In this document: piece by piece, positions 1-10,081 of the stretch | How positions within the stretch are numbered: position 1 is the first letter of the stretch | Layout: each line of letters begins with the position of its first letter | Assembly: GCF_000227135.1 (NCBI RefSeq) | Contig: NC_018243.1 | Span: 291,997 to 355,996, forward strand | Origin: Leishmania donovani | Lineage: Eukaryota > Euglenozoa > Kinetoplastea > Trypanosomatida > Trypanosomatidae | Length of the DNA: 64,000 bases | Reading direction: 5' to 3' | The notes under the pieces: generated by a model | What the model was told of the DNA's origin: nothing | Seen by the model: the letters and a program-made list of their open reading frames with translations, nothing else | Databases searched by the model: none | Made by a program: the position numbers and the translations under genes

Positions 1-65
1 TTGATGTTCTCAACGTATTTAGACAAGTACGGCACCAACAGTGCCGCAATGTACTTTTCCAGCAT
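1..65 (-). CDS. VPS13: VPS13-family (chorein) protein, N-terminal fragment cut by window edge
   Basis: The minus strand from an ATG at 65 reads 21 codons and runs off the window. The peptide begins MLEKYIAALLVPYLSKYVEN, which matches the usual start of the chorein/VPS13 N-terminal domain (ML-E at the start, a hydrophobic helix, then YL-KYVEN). VPS13 proteins are very large bridge-like lipid-transfer proteins at membrane contact sites. Only the first residues are visible, so size and domains cannot be judged. The start is supported by a pyrimidine tract on the minus strand (178 down to 149) and an AG acceptor at 114-115, with no earlier ATG between it and 65. It would be the last leftward gene touched by this window. 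The family call rests on a short but characteristic N-terminus. Confidence 0.65.
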   Translation of the reverse strand, partial: MLEKYIAALLVPYLSKYVENI

Positions 66-2163
66 GGCAGGCGACAACCGCGACAACGAGTGAGCAGGAT
101 AGCTGATCAGGCCCTACGTCCACGCACACACACGCCCGCACACCGAGTTGAGGGAAAGGGAGAAAAAAAGAGAGAAATGACCGTGAGCACGCGAAGCAAG
201 GAGGGAGCGTAAAAGGCACAGATGCGGTTAGAAAAAACCGCCGCGGAGGAGAGGGGAGGGGAGGAAGACGCCAAGTGGCGAGGACCGCAAGCGTGCGAAG
301 GCCAAGCGGCAACGAATCGCCACGAGGGCAGGAAGAGATGGAGCGCGTGTGCGTGAGAGAATGCAAAACACAAAGGAAAAAAGAAACAGACGCGGTGGAA
401 GCCAGTCGCGCGCGCGCACCAAAACCCAAACACGCACACACCACAACCAAGAACCGACGGTGCCGACGACAGAAGAGAATGAATGAGCACACAGAAAACA
501 AAAAGCAACAGACGAAGAAAGAGATAACCGATGCAAGACCGCACAACACACACAGCGCAGCTCAACACGGAAAATGCGCGTATGCGCGGCAACGCACGAA
601 AACGAGAGAGCCGCCACTCGAAGAGAGAAGAGACAGACCAACGACACGGCGAGGGAGAGAAGCAGCAGCAATGAAATAAACGCACACGACAGAGCAACAG
701 ACACAGCGTCCACCAAAGGCGGCTGTGTGTCGTTCCTTTTTCGCCGCTGACCTCTTGTAAAGGCCCTCTCCTCCTCCTTTTCCTTTTCTCCTTTGTTTCC
801 TGTTTCGTTGGGGATCGGTCTGTGTGTGTATGTGCCCTCCTTACGTACACGGGGGTGCGTACACGAAACTGCTCCGGCCGCTAGCCCACGTCCCGGAACC
901 CACACACGAGCGCGCACGCACGCGCACAGCAACAAAAACGAGATTTGCGTATATGTATATAGATATAGAGGTGGTGATGAGAGATAATGAGAAAGCAAAC
1001 AACAAAGAAGCTGCACGACCACAACAGCTTCGATCGCAACCTCCAGTAAGCGAAAGAGAGAGAGGAGGAAGGGGGAGATCAGCAAGAAGCGTTAAGAGTC
1101 ACTTCAACACATTTCCATGCGTACAGCGCACGCATGCGTGACCCAATCGTGGTGTGAGCGTGTGTGTGTGTGTGTGTGCGCGCGCGACTAAGGGAGCGGA
1201 GCACCCTTCGCTGGCAAAAGACGCTAAAGGCACGCCTAAAGGCGTGCGCGCAGACGCCGCTACTGACTTGGTCGCTGGACCTCGCCGTGTGCCTTGTTTG
1301 GGCTGATGAGAGGACAATGAAACTAGAAAAGGAAGTGATGAGAGCAGTGGTGTCCGTGATCCGGGCGTCTTTTTGACGGGGCGAAGATGTGCGCGTGCGT
1401 GTGTGCGGTGTCTGTGCACACAGACCACGTCTTGCGCCTTGGCTTGTTAGACGGTTCGTATCGGATGTGCCGAAGCGTGCACTGGTGCCCGTGTGTCTCT
1501 GTGTGTGTGTGTGTGTGTCCGAGCGTGTGTGTTTATGGAGATGGCGGCAAAGAGAGTTGCAATATATAGAGATAGGTAGATGAAGGCGGGATGAGGGCCC
1601 GCGGCGACGACGATGGCCAGTGATGGGAGAGGTGGCGAGGGGCACAGGGCTGACGAGAGCGAGAAAGCGAAGATGTATATATGTATGTATATAAGTGTGT
1701 ATGTGTGGCAGAAGCGAATCAGGCGTGCAAGGCGTGGAAAGAGTGACGGCGGGTTGTCGCTTGTGTTTGCGTGGAACGCACGGCATCGACAGTGACCGAC
1801 AGGCAACCACCAAGGACGCGATGTGCGCACCTGAGTCCGGCGCCCGAGATGCGAGAGCGCTTGAGAGGCCCAAGAGGAGAGCGTGTGGATGCGATAGCCC
1901 CTCCCCCTCCCCCTCCCCCGCTTTGCCGTGTGGTCCGCAGAAAGGGCAGTGCGCGGCGCAGGCACCTTCTCTCTTCCCACTTTCTTCTCAGGTAATATGC
2001 ACTCGGGACCGCTGGCGATGGGCTCACTTGTGTTTGTGTTTGTGTTTGTGTGTGTGTGTGTGTGTAGTGTGAGAGGCGCTGATGCAACAGCAGAAAAGCG
2101 TTGAAGCACGGCGTTGCCTGCGTGTGCTATGGGATGCAGGACACGCTTGTGTCCCTCTGGCTT
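66..2163. other. Intergenic region: 3' UTR of the GH18 gene and 5' flank of the VPS13-like gene
   Basis: No supported gene. Open frames here are low-complexity and rich in Cys, His, Thr, Arg or Ser, because the DNA is simple repeat and purine/pyrimidine tract. Visible simple repeats are (TG)n then (CG)n at about 1160-1187, (GT)n at 1501-1518, and a TGTGTT/TG repeat at about 2030-2066. Confidence 0.7.
114..115 (-). promoter_or_regulatory. Probable trans-splice acceptor for the VPS13-like gene
   Basis: On the minus strand a T/C-rich tract (about 178 to 149) is followed by a GT-rich spacer; the first AG is at 114-115, giving a 5' UTR of about 48 nt. Assigned from pattern only. Confidence 0.4.
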
Positions 2164-3537
2164 TCATAGATCGCCGTCCTCAGCCACATCTGGAGATGAA
2201 TGCTGCGGCGGTGGTTGCGGACGATCGTATGCATTATCGCTATTCACGTTGCCACCACTACCACGCCCGCCGTCAGTCAGCAAACCCCAGTCGGCCAGCT
2301 GCTCGTGAACGGCAGTCATGAGCGACATCGGCGAAGTCCCCGGTGGCACATCCTGGCCCAGCTCCCAGATCATTATCCCAGACAAGTTAGCAGCGCGTGT
2401 CAGTTGCATCTTGCGCTTCACATCGTCGTAGCCGGTGAAACTGTACCCGTCATACTCGCTCAATGCCCGCAGCTCCGCTCCTCCCTCGACCCATGTTGGG
2501 TGGTTCTTGCTAGCCCATTCTTGGATGAAGAGCCAGAGGCGGTCGTACGCCTCAGGCTGCAGTCGCCTGTCCTCTCGATGACGGCCGTAGAAGGGGATAC
2601 CAAGAGTGAGCTTGCGGCGGTGGTCCTGCTCGGTGCGCGGCCGCCGGTGCATCTGCCCAAGGCGCCTGTTGTATGCAGCCTCGTTAAAGAGCCCGATTGT
2701 CTCCTCGCTGAGCACCGAGGCAGCGTACTCGACCGAGCTGTGTGGTCCGGTCCCGACAACGTGGTCGTACGCCATCAAGTGTACATAGTCGAGCGAGTGA
2801 AGCACACGAGCGGACTGCAGTACGGCTGCCATAGATGGGTGGGGATGGAGGGCCATGGACAAGGCAGCGCCCCGGACTCGGGTGCGGTGGCGCCGCTCAC
2901 CAATCGGTCCAGCTGCGTGTTCGCCGCCTGCAGCAGCCGCATAGCCCAGGGAAGACCGGAGCTCCATCAGGAAGCGGCCAAAGTTCAGCCACTCCGTCAT
3001 TGTTTGCGGGTACTCCCAGTTGAAGTCTATGCCGTCGAGTTTTCGCGCCAGCAGCACCGCGTTCACCTCCTCTATGAACGCTTGTCGCTGCACCGTGTCC
3101 CCAACGAGGTCCGCAAACCCGGCGCTGCGGCCACCACCGCCGATGCAGAGCATCAGTTTCACACCGTGCAGGTCTGCCAGCCGGCGGATGCGGGCCCACT
3201 CGTCGCCCGATGGCAGTCGGTCCTCTACGTGGATGAGACGCAACGTTGCGGGGTCCACCTCGGCACTGAAAAAGATAAGATGCGTTAACCCTGCTTTGAA
3301 GAAGGCCTCGTAGTTGAACGTGCCCCGACGGTACTCGGGCAAGTACCCGAAGACAGTAAAGAGCGGGGAAGGAGAAGCCGCTGTTATCGGGGTGTTGTGC
3401 CTGCTGCTGATGGCGGTATCGCGCGCAGCTGCAGGAGCAGCAGCGGCTATAGTCGAGCTCAGTAGAGCGCTCAGGCAGCTGGAGTGCAGCACTGCTACAA
3501 GACACGCCAGCTGCAGAAGTGCGCTCCTCTGCACCAT
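2164..3537 (-). CDS. Secreted GH18 (chitinase-like) glycosyl hydrolase
   Basis: 457 residues from the ATG at 3537; longer in-frame versions lack signal-like sequence. Residues 1-38 look like a signal peptide (MVQRSALLQLACLVAVL, then an Ala-rich stretch). The mature part is a GH18 TIM barrel: the early strand around FTVFGYLPEYRRG (60-72), the second-strand motif LMLCIGGGG (128-135), the catalytic strand DGIDFNWEYP (168-177), and the later strand HLMAYDHV. GH18 enzymes hydrolyse chitin or related N-acetylglucosamine polymers by substrate-assisted catalysis. The proton donor Glu175 is present, but the usual middle Asp of DxxDxDxE is Asn173. The length suits a single catalytic domain with no obvious chitin-binding module. 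The C-terminal 40 residues are Gly/Asn/Pro-rich and probably disordered. The family call is firm; activity and substrate are not. Confidence 0.85.
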   Translation of the reverse strand: MVQRSALLQLACLVAVLHSSCLSALLSSTIAAAAPAAARDTAISSRHNTPITAASPSPLFTVFGYLPEYRRGTFNYEAFFKAGLTHLIFFSAEVDPATLRLIHVEDRLPSGDEWARIRRLADLHGVKLMLCIGGGGRSAGFADLVGDTVQRQAFIEEVNAVLLARKLDGIDFNWEYPQTMTEWLNFGRFLMELRSSLGYAAAAGGEHAAGPIGERRHRTRVRGAALSMALHPHPSMAAVLQSARVLHSLDYVHLMAYDHVVGTGPHSSVEYAASVLSEETIGLFNEAAYNRRLGQMHRRPRTEQDHRRKLTLGIPFYGRHREDRRLQPEAYDRLWLFIQEWASKNHPTWVEGGAELRALSEYDGYSFTGYDDVKRKMQLTRAANLSGIMIWELGQDVPPGTSPMSLMTAVHEQLADWGLLTDGGRGSGGNVNSDNAYDRPQPPPQHSSPDVAEDGDL

Positions 3538-4657
3538 CGGCTTGAGAGGCACCGCAGACGGGCGGCGCTGACGCAAATCCGTGAGGGAAGAAGACGGCGA
3601 AGGACGGCAGACGAGTGCATAAGTGCGCGTGGGTGGTGATGCGGTGGCGTGCGTGCGCGTCTGTAATCTCTTGGAACGAGGAGATGGCCGTGCAACAACA
3701 ATAAAACGAAGAGGAGGTAAGTGGCACACAGAAAGAGAAGGAGATGCAAAGGGGCGTGGAGGCGTTGGTCCTCTCCGGAGTGCGCAGAGACATCGAAACT
3801 AGAGGGGGCGGCCAGCTCCTCATCATTCAAGGCGAGAACCTGCGGGCGAAGGACCAGAAAGAAAGCGCGCACGCGTAGCCGCCCACCCACATGAGCTAAA
3901 GCGGGGGGACGCGACGACTCGGACGGTGAGGCTTTGCGTTCGCGCGCGCGCATACCTTTATGCGTGCGTATCTGTGGTACGTCTGTCTTGTCACTCTCTT
4001 CTCGTGTGGTGCACGACGCGTCGATGATTACGTAATCATTGCTAGCGCTCCAGCATGCGCAACTGCAGTGGCTGCTAGCAACGGCTGTGAGTGAGTCGTG
4101 ATCAGCAATACGTCTCGCACAGCCCAAAGGGTGAGCGAGAGAGAGAGCGCGCGAAGAAGAGACTGACCCTTAACTTCACCGCGTCCGGCAGCCGTCGGCG
4201 CCGCAACAATAATCTCCACCACCATCAGCAACGTCGGTGCCACCGCAACAAGAGTGTAAGCGACAAGACCCCCCAAACCACCGGCACCACCACCCCCAAC
4301 CCATCGCCCCGCAGGCACGCATGGAGAGGAAGCAAGGCCCAAGAGCAACTGCCCATGTGCGTACCAAGTCTCTGTGTGCCACCCCTCCTGCAGAGCCGGC
4401 AGCATCACTCGGCACTTTCAGAAACGATAAAAAACTGAAGAGCGGCAAAGAGCCACATCCACGAGCTGAGAGTGGCGTATGCCTCTTCACTAGAAGGTTG
4501 TTCACTTCTTGAGCAGCATCCCCCTCTTTCTCCGCATCCCTCCTGTCTTGCGCCTCGGCTTCCCACCACTTCTCGAAGCGAGGAGAATGCATTCCTGGGT
4601 CGCTGCCGAGAATCGTCCTCTGTCCCGTCCCCCTCGCAGAGTCCTCGCACATTTGCG
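3538..4657. other. Intergenic region between the GH18 and transporter genes
   Basis: No supported gene. It holds the 5' leader of the GH18 gene, with a T/C-rich tract on the minus strand around 3670-3720 and a candidate AG acceptor near 3670, and the 3' UTR of the transporter gene. Open frames on either strand are shadows or low complexity. Confidence 0.65.
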
Positions 4658-6910
4658 CTACAACGACATCACGTAGCTCAACCCGATGGAGGCCCACATC
4701 ACCATGGACAAGATGCAGAGGATGTACTGGAAGAAGAGCATCTTTGCCCACTGGTACGTCATAAACTTGTATGCGTTGAACAGCAGCGTGCTGTTGATCG
4801 CGGTCGGCGCCGCCAGCTCCACCATGAGCACCATGATGAGCGTCTTGTCCAGCGAGCCCCGACCACCGAAGAGAAACGGCATTTTGTCGATGAGAAAGAT
4901 GAGGAGGAAGAAGCTGAGCGTCGGGGAGATGAGCATGCGGAAGATGATGATGCCCCACACAAATGTAGGCCGGATGCCTTTGAGAGACAGGGTGCGCTGC
5001 ACGCCGTCAATGAAAGTGCCCTTCTTGGCGCCGTCGCCCTCCTCGTCGGTGCCCTCGTTCATCGGCGCCGCGGAGGCAGCATTGGCGCCGCCGGGCATCA
5101 TCGACGCAGGCAGACGCCCACGCTGCATCAACGTTTGAAGCGAGAAGGACTCGTGCGAGTCGAACACCATGTCGGTGTGCTGTGCATCATACCACCTGGC
5201 GTACGCCAAATCCTCGCCAAGCAGCTGCCACTCCTCGGGGAGCAGTGGGTATTCCGTGTTTTGCTCAGCGTTTCGGAGGCGCACCTCCGCCGGCCCAGCC
5301 GCGTTGGCCGAGGAAGAGCCGGCAAGGTTTGCGCCGAGCAGCAGCAGCGACGACGGGATTGAGCCCTCGCCGATCAGCCTGATGGCGTCCATCACCATCG
5401 ACAGCGGCCAATGCTCAAACAGCCTGCGCACGGGCGGAATGATGCCGATGAAGATGCCCAGCACTACGGAGAGAAAGGGCGGGCTTGTCATGAGCTTCTT
5501 AACGAGCACCCAGGAGGCGCGCCCGAGCTGCTGCACCTTCTCTGACGCGGACTTCTTCCTGATGGCCTTCACCTCGCTCTCGTACTTGAAGCGGACGAAG
5601 CCGGTGGCGGCCCAGTCGTACGGCAACTGCACCGCTGTCGCCATCGCGAATGCGCGCTCGCCAGCCGCGGTGGGGCTCCTGGTAGCGGGTGTGCCAAGTA
5701 TCTTGAACGTCACCTCAGCGGCACCACGCTTGCCACTGGTGCGGGCGAAGCTTCTCGTCGTCTGCGTGAAGGAGTTCTGGAGTGACGTGATCAGGTCAAA
5801 GGAGTACGTTGCGGAGTGCGCGTGGCGGTCTGCGCGGCTACTGAAAGCATCCGTGTTGGCGACGCAGCCAGCCTCCAGCGGACTTGTGCTGTCGCTGCAG
5901 CTAGTGCTGCTAGACGATGGATCCGAGGCGGCGAGGTAGAGCTGGGTGAAGCGGTTCACCTGACACTCCAGACGGCTGGCCTGCCCCGCCTCGCTGTCAC
6001 AGCCATCGACCTCGACGTCCTCCACGAGGTCCTCATGGCTCTCCAGCACTTGGTTGACGGGCAGAGAGAGAGTCTGCGTCGTGGCATCGCATCGAGCCAT
6101 CATCCGCTTGTGCTTGAGCATAATTTCGCGAATCAGCCGCTGCTTCTTGACCGCCTTCTGCCCCGCCTCGACAAAGGCCGGGCACGCAGACCAGAGGTAA
6201 AGCATGTAGCTGATGCTGAACACAAAAATATAGGCAGCGCTGTGCGCCATGTCGATGAACGAGATGGAGCTCGCGACATTCGACATGAGCGACAGAGGCA
6301 GCGTGACACCGTTCTGCGTAGAGCAGCCGACCCACGCGGCGTACCTGTACCCGGCACAGTCCTCCTGCCGCTCGTCCGGCGCCTCCAACGCATTTACAAT
6401 CTCGCTCCCAGTGACGCCGACCTCCCGAAAGTGTTCGCTCAGCACCACGACGACGTACGGGACGCTCTTCTTTTTCTTTTTCTTCTTGGTACCAGGCTCC
6501 TTAGTAGTGGGCGATGACGACGGCGAGCAGTGGGCTTCGGCGCCTTCGTCCGTCACATGATCGTAGAGGAGGTCGAGCCTCACGTCCTTGCGCAGCTCCT
6601 CGGGAATACCCGAGTACTTGGGGTCCGGCCGGAAGAACAGCACGTCGAGAACAACGCCCCACAAGAGGCCAGACGCGATCGAGATCAACGAAAACAAAAT
6701 GAGAATGCTGCACCGAAAAAGTACTTCGAGGTCGATCGATTTGGCCGTGTTCGACAGGGTGAGGGATGTGAGGAGGAGCGCGGAGATCAGGAAGGAAAAG
6801 TTGTGCAGCGTTATCGTGCTGCTCGGTATCAAGTTTGTCGTGAACACACCGACGAGCACCGCCACGATCACCTTGCTGACGGCAATAAAGGTCACGCCTA
6901 AAATGTCCAT
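4658..6910 (-). CDS. Auxin-efflux-carrier-type (AEC/PIN-like, PILS-like) membrane transporter
   Basis: 750 residues. An N-terminal bundle of about five membrane helices (residues 5-95, then 190-235) contains the NGVTLPLSLMSN stretch, comparable to the conserved N-P crossover of the Mem_trans family. A long hydrophilic loop (about 240-470) follows. The second bundle starts with SPPFLSVVLGIFIGIIPPV (476-494), continues with SMVMDAIRLIGEGSIPSSLL, and ends with helices around 645-675 and 690-750 that include MVELAAPTAIN. These are hallmarks of plant PIN-like (PILS) and fungal AEC proteins. The family exports auxin in plants; in a protist the substrate is unknown. The protein is longer than usual because of the central loop and a second hydrophilic insert (about 530-635). 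A run of seven lysines lies in the first cytosolic segment. The ATG at 6910 starts directly with the first helix. Confidence 0.8.
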   Translation of the reverse strand: MDILGVTFIAVSKVIVAVLVGVFTTNLIPSSTITLHNFSFLISALLLTSLTLSNTAKSIDLEVLFRCSILILFSLISIASGLLWGVVLDVLFFRPDPKYSGIPEELRKDVRLDLLYDHVTDEGAEAHCSPSSSPTTKEPGTKKKKKKKSVPYVVVVLSEHFREVGVTGSEIVNALEAPDERQEDCAGYRYAAWVGCSTQNGVTLPLSLMSNVASSISFIDMAHSAAYIFVFSISYMLYLWSACPAFVEAGQKAVKKQRLIREIMLKHKRMMARCDATTQTLSLPVNQVLESHEDLVEDVEVDGCDSEAGQASRLECQVNRFTQLYLAASDPSSSSTSCSDSTSPLEAGCVANTDAFSSRADRHAHSATYSFDLITSLQNSFTQTTRSFARTSGKRGAAEVTFKILGTPATRSPTAAGERAFAMATAVQLPYDWAATGFVRFKYESEVKAIRKKSASEKVQQLGRASWVLVKKLMTSPPFLSVVLGIFIGIIPPVRRLFEHWPLSMVMDAIRLIGEGSIPSSLLLLGANLAGSSSANAAGPAEVRLRNAEQNTEYPLLPEEWQLLGEDLAYARWYDAQHTDMVFDSHESFSLQTLMQRGRLPASMMPGGANAASAAPMNEGTDEEGDGAKKGTFIDGVQRTLSLKGIRPTFVWGIIIFRMLISPTLSFFLLIFLIDKMPFLFGGRGSLDKTLIMVLMVELAAPTAINSTLLFNAYKFMTYQWAKMLFFQYILCILSMVMWASIGLSYVMSL

Positions 6911-8275
6911 CTTTGCGGCGCCCGACTTTCGTTGGCGGGGGAGAGAAGGGGTGGCGGGGAGGGGGGGTCAACAAGGAAAAGTATGAAAGCAAATAATTTG
7001 TGTGTATTCTCTGCAGTGCACACGTGTCTGTACGTATATATATATATGTGGGTGGGTGGGTGTGCGCCTCCGTGCAAGCGAGAGAACAGCTCGCTCTCCC
7101 TTTTGGGGCCTTCCGCTCGTCCACTGCCTCGGCCCCGTTCTTTTTTGTCCTTCGGGCTGCCCGATGGGGAAGGAGGGGTGGTGAGCCGGAGGTGGTGCGC
7201 CAAAATGCGCCAACGCAGGCAAATAGTCGGGCGCACGTGTCCGCGTAGCCGAATCCGCTCGTGAGCCGCTGAGTAGACGCCTTCCTATATGCACAGGAGG
7301 GGTGTGAGAAAGCAGGGTAGGTCGCTAGCAGCGCGAAGGGCGCGTTACCCTGTTCGATAGAAACGCGTCACGGCAATCGCCAAGCAAAGAAGAAAATGCC
7401 CCACGGCTACAGGCGGGTGTGATGGGAGTGAGTGCGATGGCCTCCCACGCGTGGGCCGAGGCATTCAGAGTGCGACTGCTGCCGCCCGCAACAGAGATCC
7501 GATGTGCGCACCAGCGCACGCTGCTACGCCGGGATGATAGGCGGTAAAGCAACAATATAGAAGAGAGGGAGAGGTGTGCCGCTGCGAAGAGGAGGGGGAA
7601 GGGGGAGGGGGGGAGGCAACGCCGTGGCGACACCATCCAGCAGTGTAAAAACAAGAGACGGGGAGGACAGAGGAAGTATGCAATATAGCAGACAGCCTCA
7701 TTTAGCGGTGCAGCGATATCCAGTAGCACAGCAAGGGAAGGCAGTACGGGGGAGGGGTTGGGGAGGGGGGGTCATACGGATGGTTGCACGCTGCCGCATG
7801 ACCTCAGCAATTACCACCCGACTCATCTCTCCCCGCCCTTCAAGCTCACCGTCAAATCCAAATCTCCACTCGGAATCGCTCCCTGCCGCTCTCGTGGTAT
7901 CTCTTTCTCTCTGAGGCACACACATACACCTATGCACACGTGCATGTGCGCACGCAGCTCTTCCAACATGAATGACAAAAGAGGAAGCGCACAGACACGT
8001 TCTCCTCCTAGAAGCGACACCAAAGGAGTAAGACATAGAGTCGATAGAGCGCGAATGAGAACCTGGCAGACACGCAGAGAGGGAGGAGACACCGAGCAGA
8101 AATGGCTGCACTGCAGCCGGAATCGAAAAAGGCGGATGTTGGTGGAAAAGGCTCCGTGTGCGTAGGAGATGCAGAATGGATACGCACCTTACTCATCTCC
8201 TACTCCACCAACCCCACTCCCGCACTGAGGCACGTGCACACACACACACACACACATATGCGCCTCGGCACCTCC
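6911..8275. other. Intergenic region, 1.37 kb
   Basis: No supported gene. It contains the pyrimidine-rich 5' flank of the transporter gene (minus-strand C/T runs at about 6930-6970) and the 3' UTR of the spermidine-synthase-like gene. A short (AC)n lies at about 8235-8255. A few open frames cross it but are Cys/Ser/Arg-rich low-complexity shadows. Confidence 0.65.
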
Positions 8276-10081
8276 TCAGTGGTCATCAAGATCGCTGCGC
8301 TGACTTGCCGAGAGTGCTGTTCCGGTTATGCGGCGCAACCACGCTCCCCAGCCTTGGCTACGACTCTTGCGCAGCATCGCTTCCTGCACCTCCTGGTGCC
8401 TCGCCGCAAGGATCGCGGGGTGGCCGGCAGGCAGGTACGCCTCTATCCCGTACGTCTGCTCCGGGTTCAGCACGCTGAAGTTGGACGCGCTCACCTCACG
8501 CGTGATGTCGAACTGCACGCGGTCTGCGCCGTAATGCCGAATGTGCTCCCGTAGCACATCCTGAAACTCCTCCACCTTGGCGACGCTGCCGATATTCGCC
8601 TTGCCACGCGTGGCGGTATCCTGGAATGTCATGAGGATCGTGCAGGGCGACGTCACGCAGTGCACCAGCACCACTGGCCGCCCTGCAAACGCCATGCGCC
8701 AGTTCTGCACCATGTTGAAGACAAACCCAGCATCCTTGTTCGGGAGAGTGACGGCGATACAACCGTTGTTGCTCATGATGCGGCGGATGTTACTGATGAA
8801 CTCCAGGCGGCCGTATTGTGTGCTTAGCCGCCCCGCACCGTCCATCGCATCAATCAGCACCAACTCGTATGGCTTGACCTCGCTGTCGGTCGTGTTGCCG
8901 TAGGCTGTCATGACGGCCTGGCGTCGCACGTACTCGACAGGGTCGTCGACGTGCACCGTGAGGTTGCTCGACTCCTGAAAACCCAGAAACCGCTTGCACA
9001 GCCGCACCAGTGTGCCATCCTTCTCCACCACATGCACGTTGAAATTCGGGTAGCACGTGCTTAGCCACCGTGGCATCTCGCCCGAGTGCATACCGAGTAC
9101 CAGCGTCTCGACGGGTACCTGCTTTACAAAAGAGAAGCGCCGCGGCAAGATCGTTTGGGTGGCGTCGCGCAGGATGTGCACAGGCCCGAGGGTCAGCATG
9201 AGCTTGCGCGCGTACTCCCCCTCGAGGTGGCCGGCGTAGGGGACGCAGTTGTTCTGTGTCGTTACGCCTTTGCACTTGATCATGCCATGTATCACCTCCT
9301 CGCCTTGGCCAGGCATAAACTGGAGGTAGTCCGTAGCTGGCGTAACCTTCTCTACTTCCGCTGTGGTCGGTATAGATGCAGTGCCCGATGAGGCGGCGGA
9401 CGCAGCCGAACAAGTCGCCGCCACCTCGCTGGAGCTCATCATCGACTTCTCGCTCGAGTCGCTGCTGCTACTCACCTGCTTCGACCCCTTCGGCCAGGAC
9501 CCTTGATACTCCGTCGAAGAGGCCGCAGCTGAGCTACCCTGTGCCGGGACGTAGTGCACGCTGCGGTAGTAGACGTCGTCGCGCAGCGTGGGGGAGAACT
9601 CAGAGAGTTCGAGGCAGACAACGTCCACCTCGCCAGAGGGATTAGCCGCAGACGGCCGCTCGTGCAACTCGCTCGCCTCGCTGAAGAGCAGCTGCGGGCG
9701 GCGCATCGCCTCTTCCTGCCCTTTGTTCACCGACTGCGGCAGGAACAAGTTGCTCGCAACGTCCTCGACATCTGCTGCACGGCCGGCGGCAGCGGAAACG
9801 CCGGCCTCGCCGGGGTTGGCAAGGCCCCAGAACACGTTGTGCGACGACTCGAACGGGACGCGCTGAACTAGGCGGCGCCGCGCCAGCTGCTCCTGGCGTG
9901 GCCGGACGTAGTGCTCCGTCACCTGCCATGCCAAGTACGAGAAGAATACGCCGGAGGCGAGCAGCACGTACGGGGAGGCAAAGCCCTTGTCCAGCTGCGC
10001 AAAGAAGAACCCGGAGACGCGGTTGACGTGCAGCCGCCGCGCGCGCTTCCCTACGAGAAACTGATTCGACGGCGGTGGCAT
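8276..10081 (-). CDS. Membrane-anchored spermidine-synthase-like / class I methyltransferase-fold protein
   Basis: 601 residues from the ATG at 10081; upstream in-frame sequence is a His/Thr repeat from (CA)n and is not coding. A single membrane segment lies near residues 35-55 (SPYVLLASGVFFSYLAW). A Ser-rich low-complexity region follows to about 240. The C-terminal domain (about 320-540) has a Rossmann fold like spermidine synthases and METTL13-type methyltransferases: motif I as VLGMHSGEMPRWLS with the acidic end of strand 2 at VVEKD (Glu353), then YELVLIDAMDG (about 406-415) and a long helix followed by NNGCIAVTLPN. Spermidine-synthase active-site residues cannot be confirmed, and the glycine-rich loop is poor (GMHSGE), so a protein or small-molecule methyltransferase, or an inactive relative, is as likely as an aminopropyltransferase. 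Confidence 0.7.
   Translation of the reverse strand: MPPPSNQFLVGKRARRLHVNRVSGFFFAQLDKGFASPYVLLASGVFFSYLAWQVTEHYVRPRQEQLARRRLVQRVPFESSHNVFWGLANPGEAGVSAAAGRAADVEDVASNLFLPQSVNKGQEEAMRRPQLLFSEASELHERPSAANPSGEVDVVCLELSEFSPTLRDDVYYRSVHYVPAQGSSAAASSTEYQGSWPKGSKQVSSSSDSSEKSMMSSSEVAATCSAASAASSGTASIPTTAEVEKVTPATDYLQFMPGQGEEVIHGMIKCKGVTTQNNCVPYAGHLEGEYARKLMLTLGPVHILRDATQTILPRRFSFVKQVPVETLVLGMHSGEMPRWLSTCYPNFNVHVVEKDGTLVRLCKRFLGFQESSNLTVHVDDPVEYVRRQAVMTAYGNTTDSEVKPYELVLIDAMDGAGRLSTQYGRLEFISNIRRIMSNNGCIAVTLPNKDAGFVFNMVQNWRMAFAGRPVVLVHCVTSPCTILMTFQDTATRGKANIGSVAKVEEFQDVLREHIRHYGADRVQFDITREVSASNFSVLNPEQTYGIEAYLPAGHPAILAARHQEVQEAMLRKSRSQGWGAWLRRITGTALSASQRSDLDDH

Noticed and set aside
107..1085. Overlapping minus-strand frames of 176-285 codons at the left end
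   Set aside because: Runs of Ser, Leu, Phe, Cys and Arg from T/C-rich and CA-repeat DNA; no coding signature.
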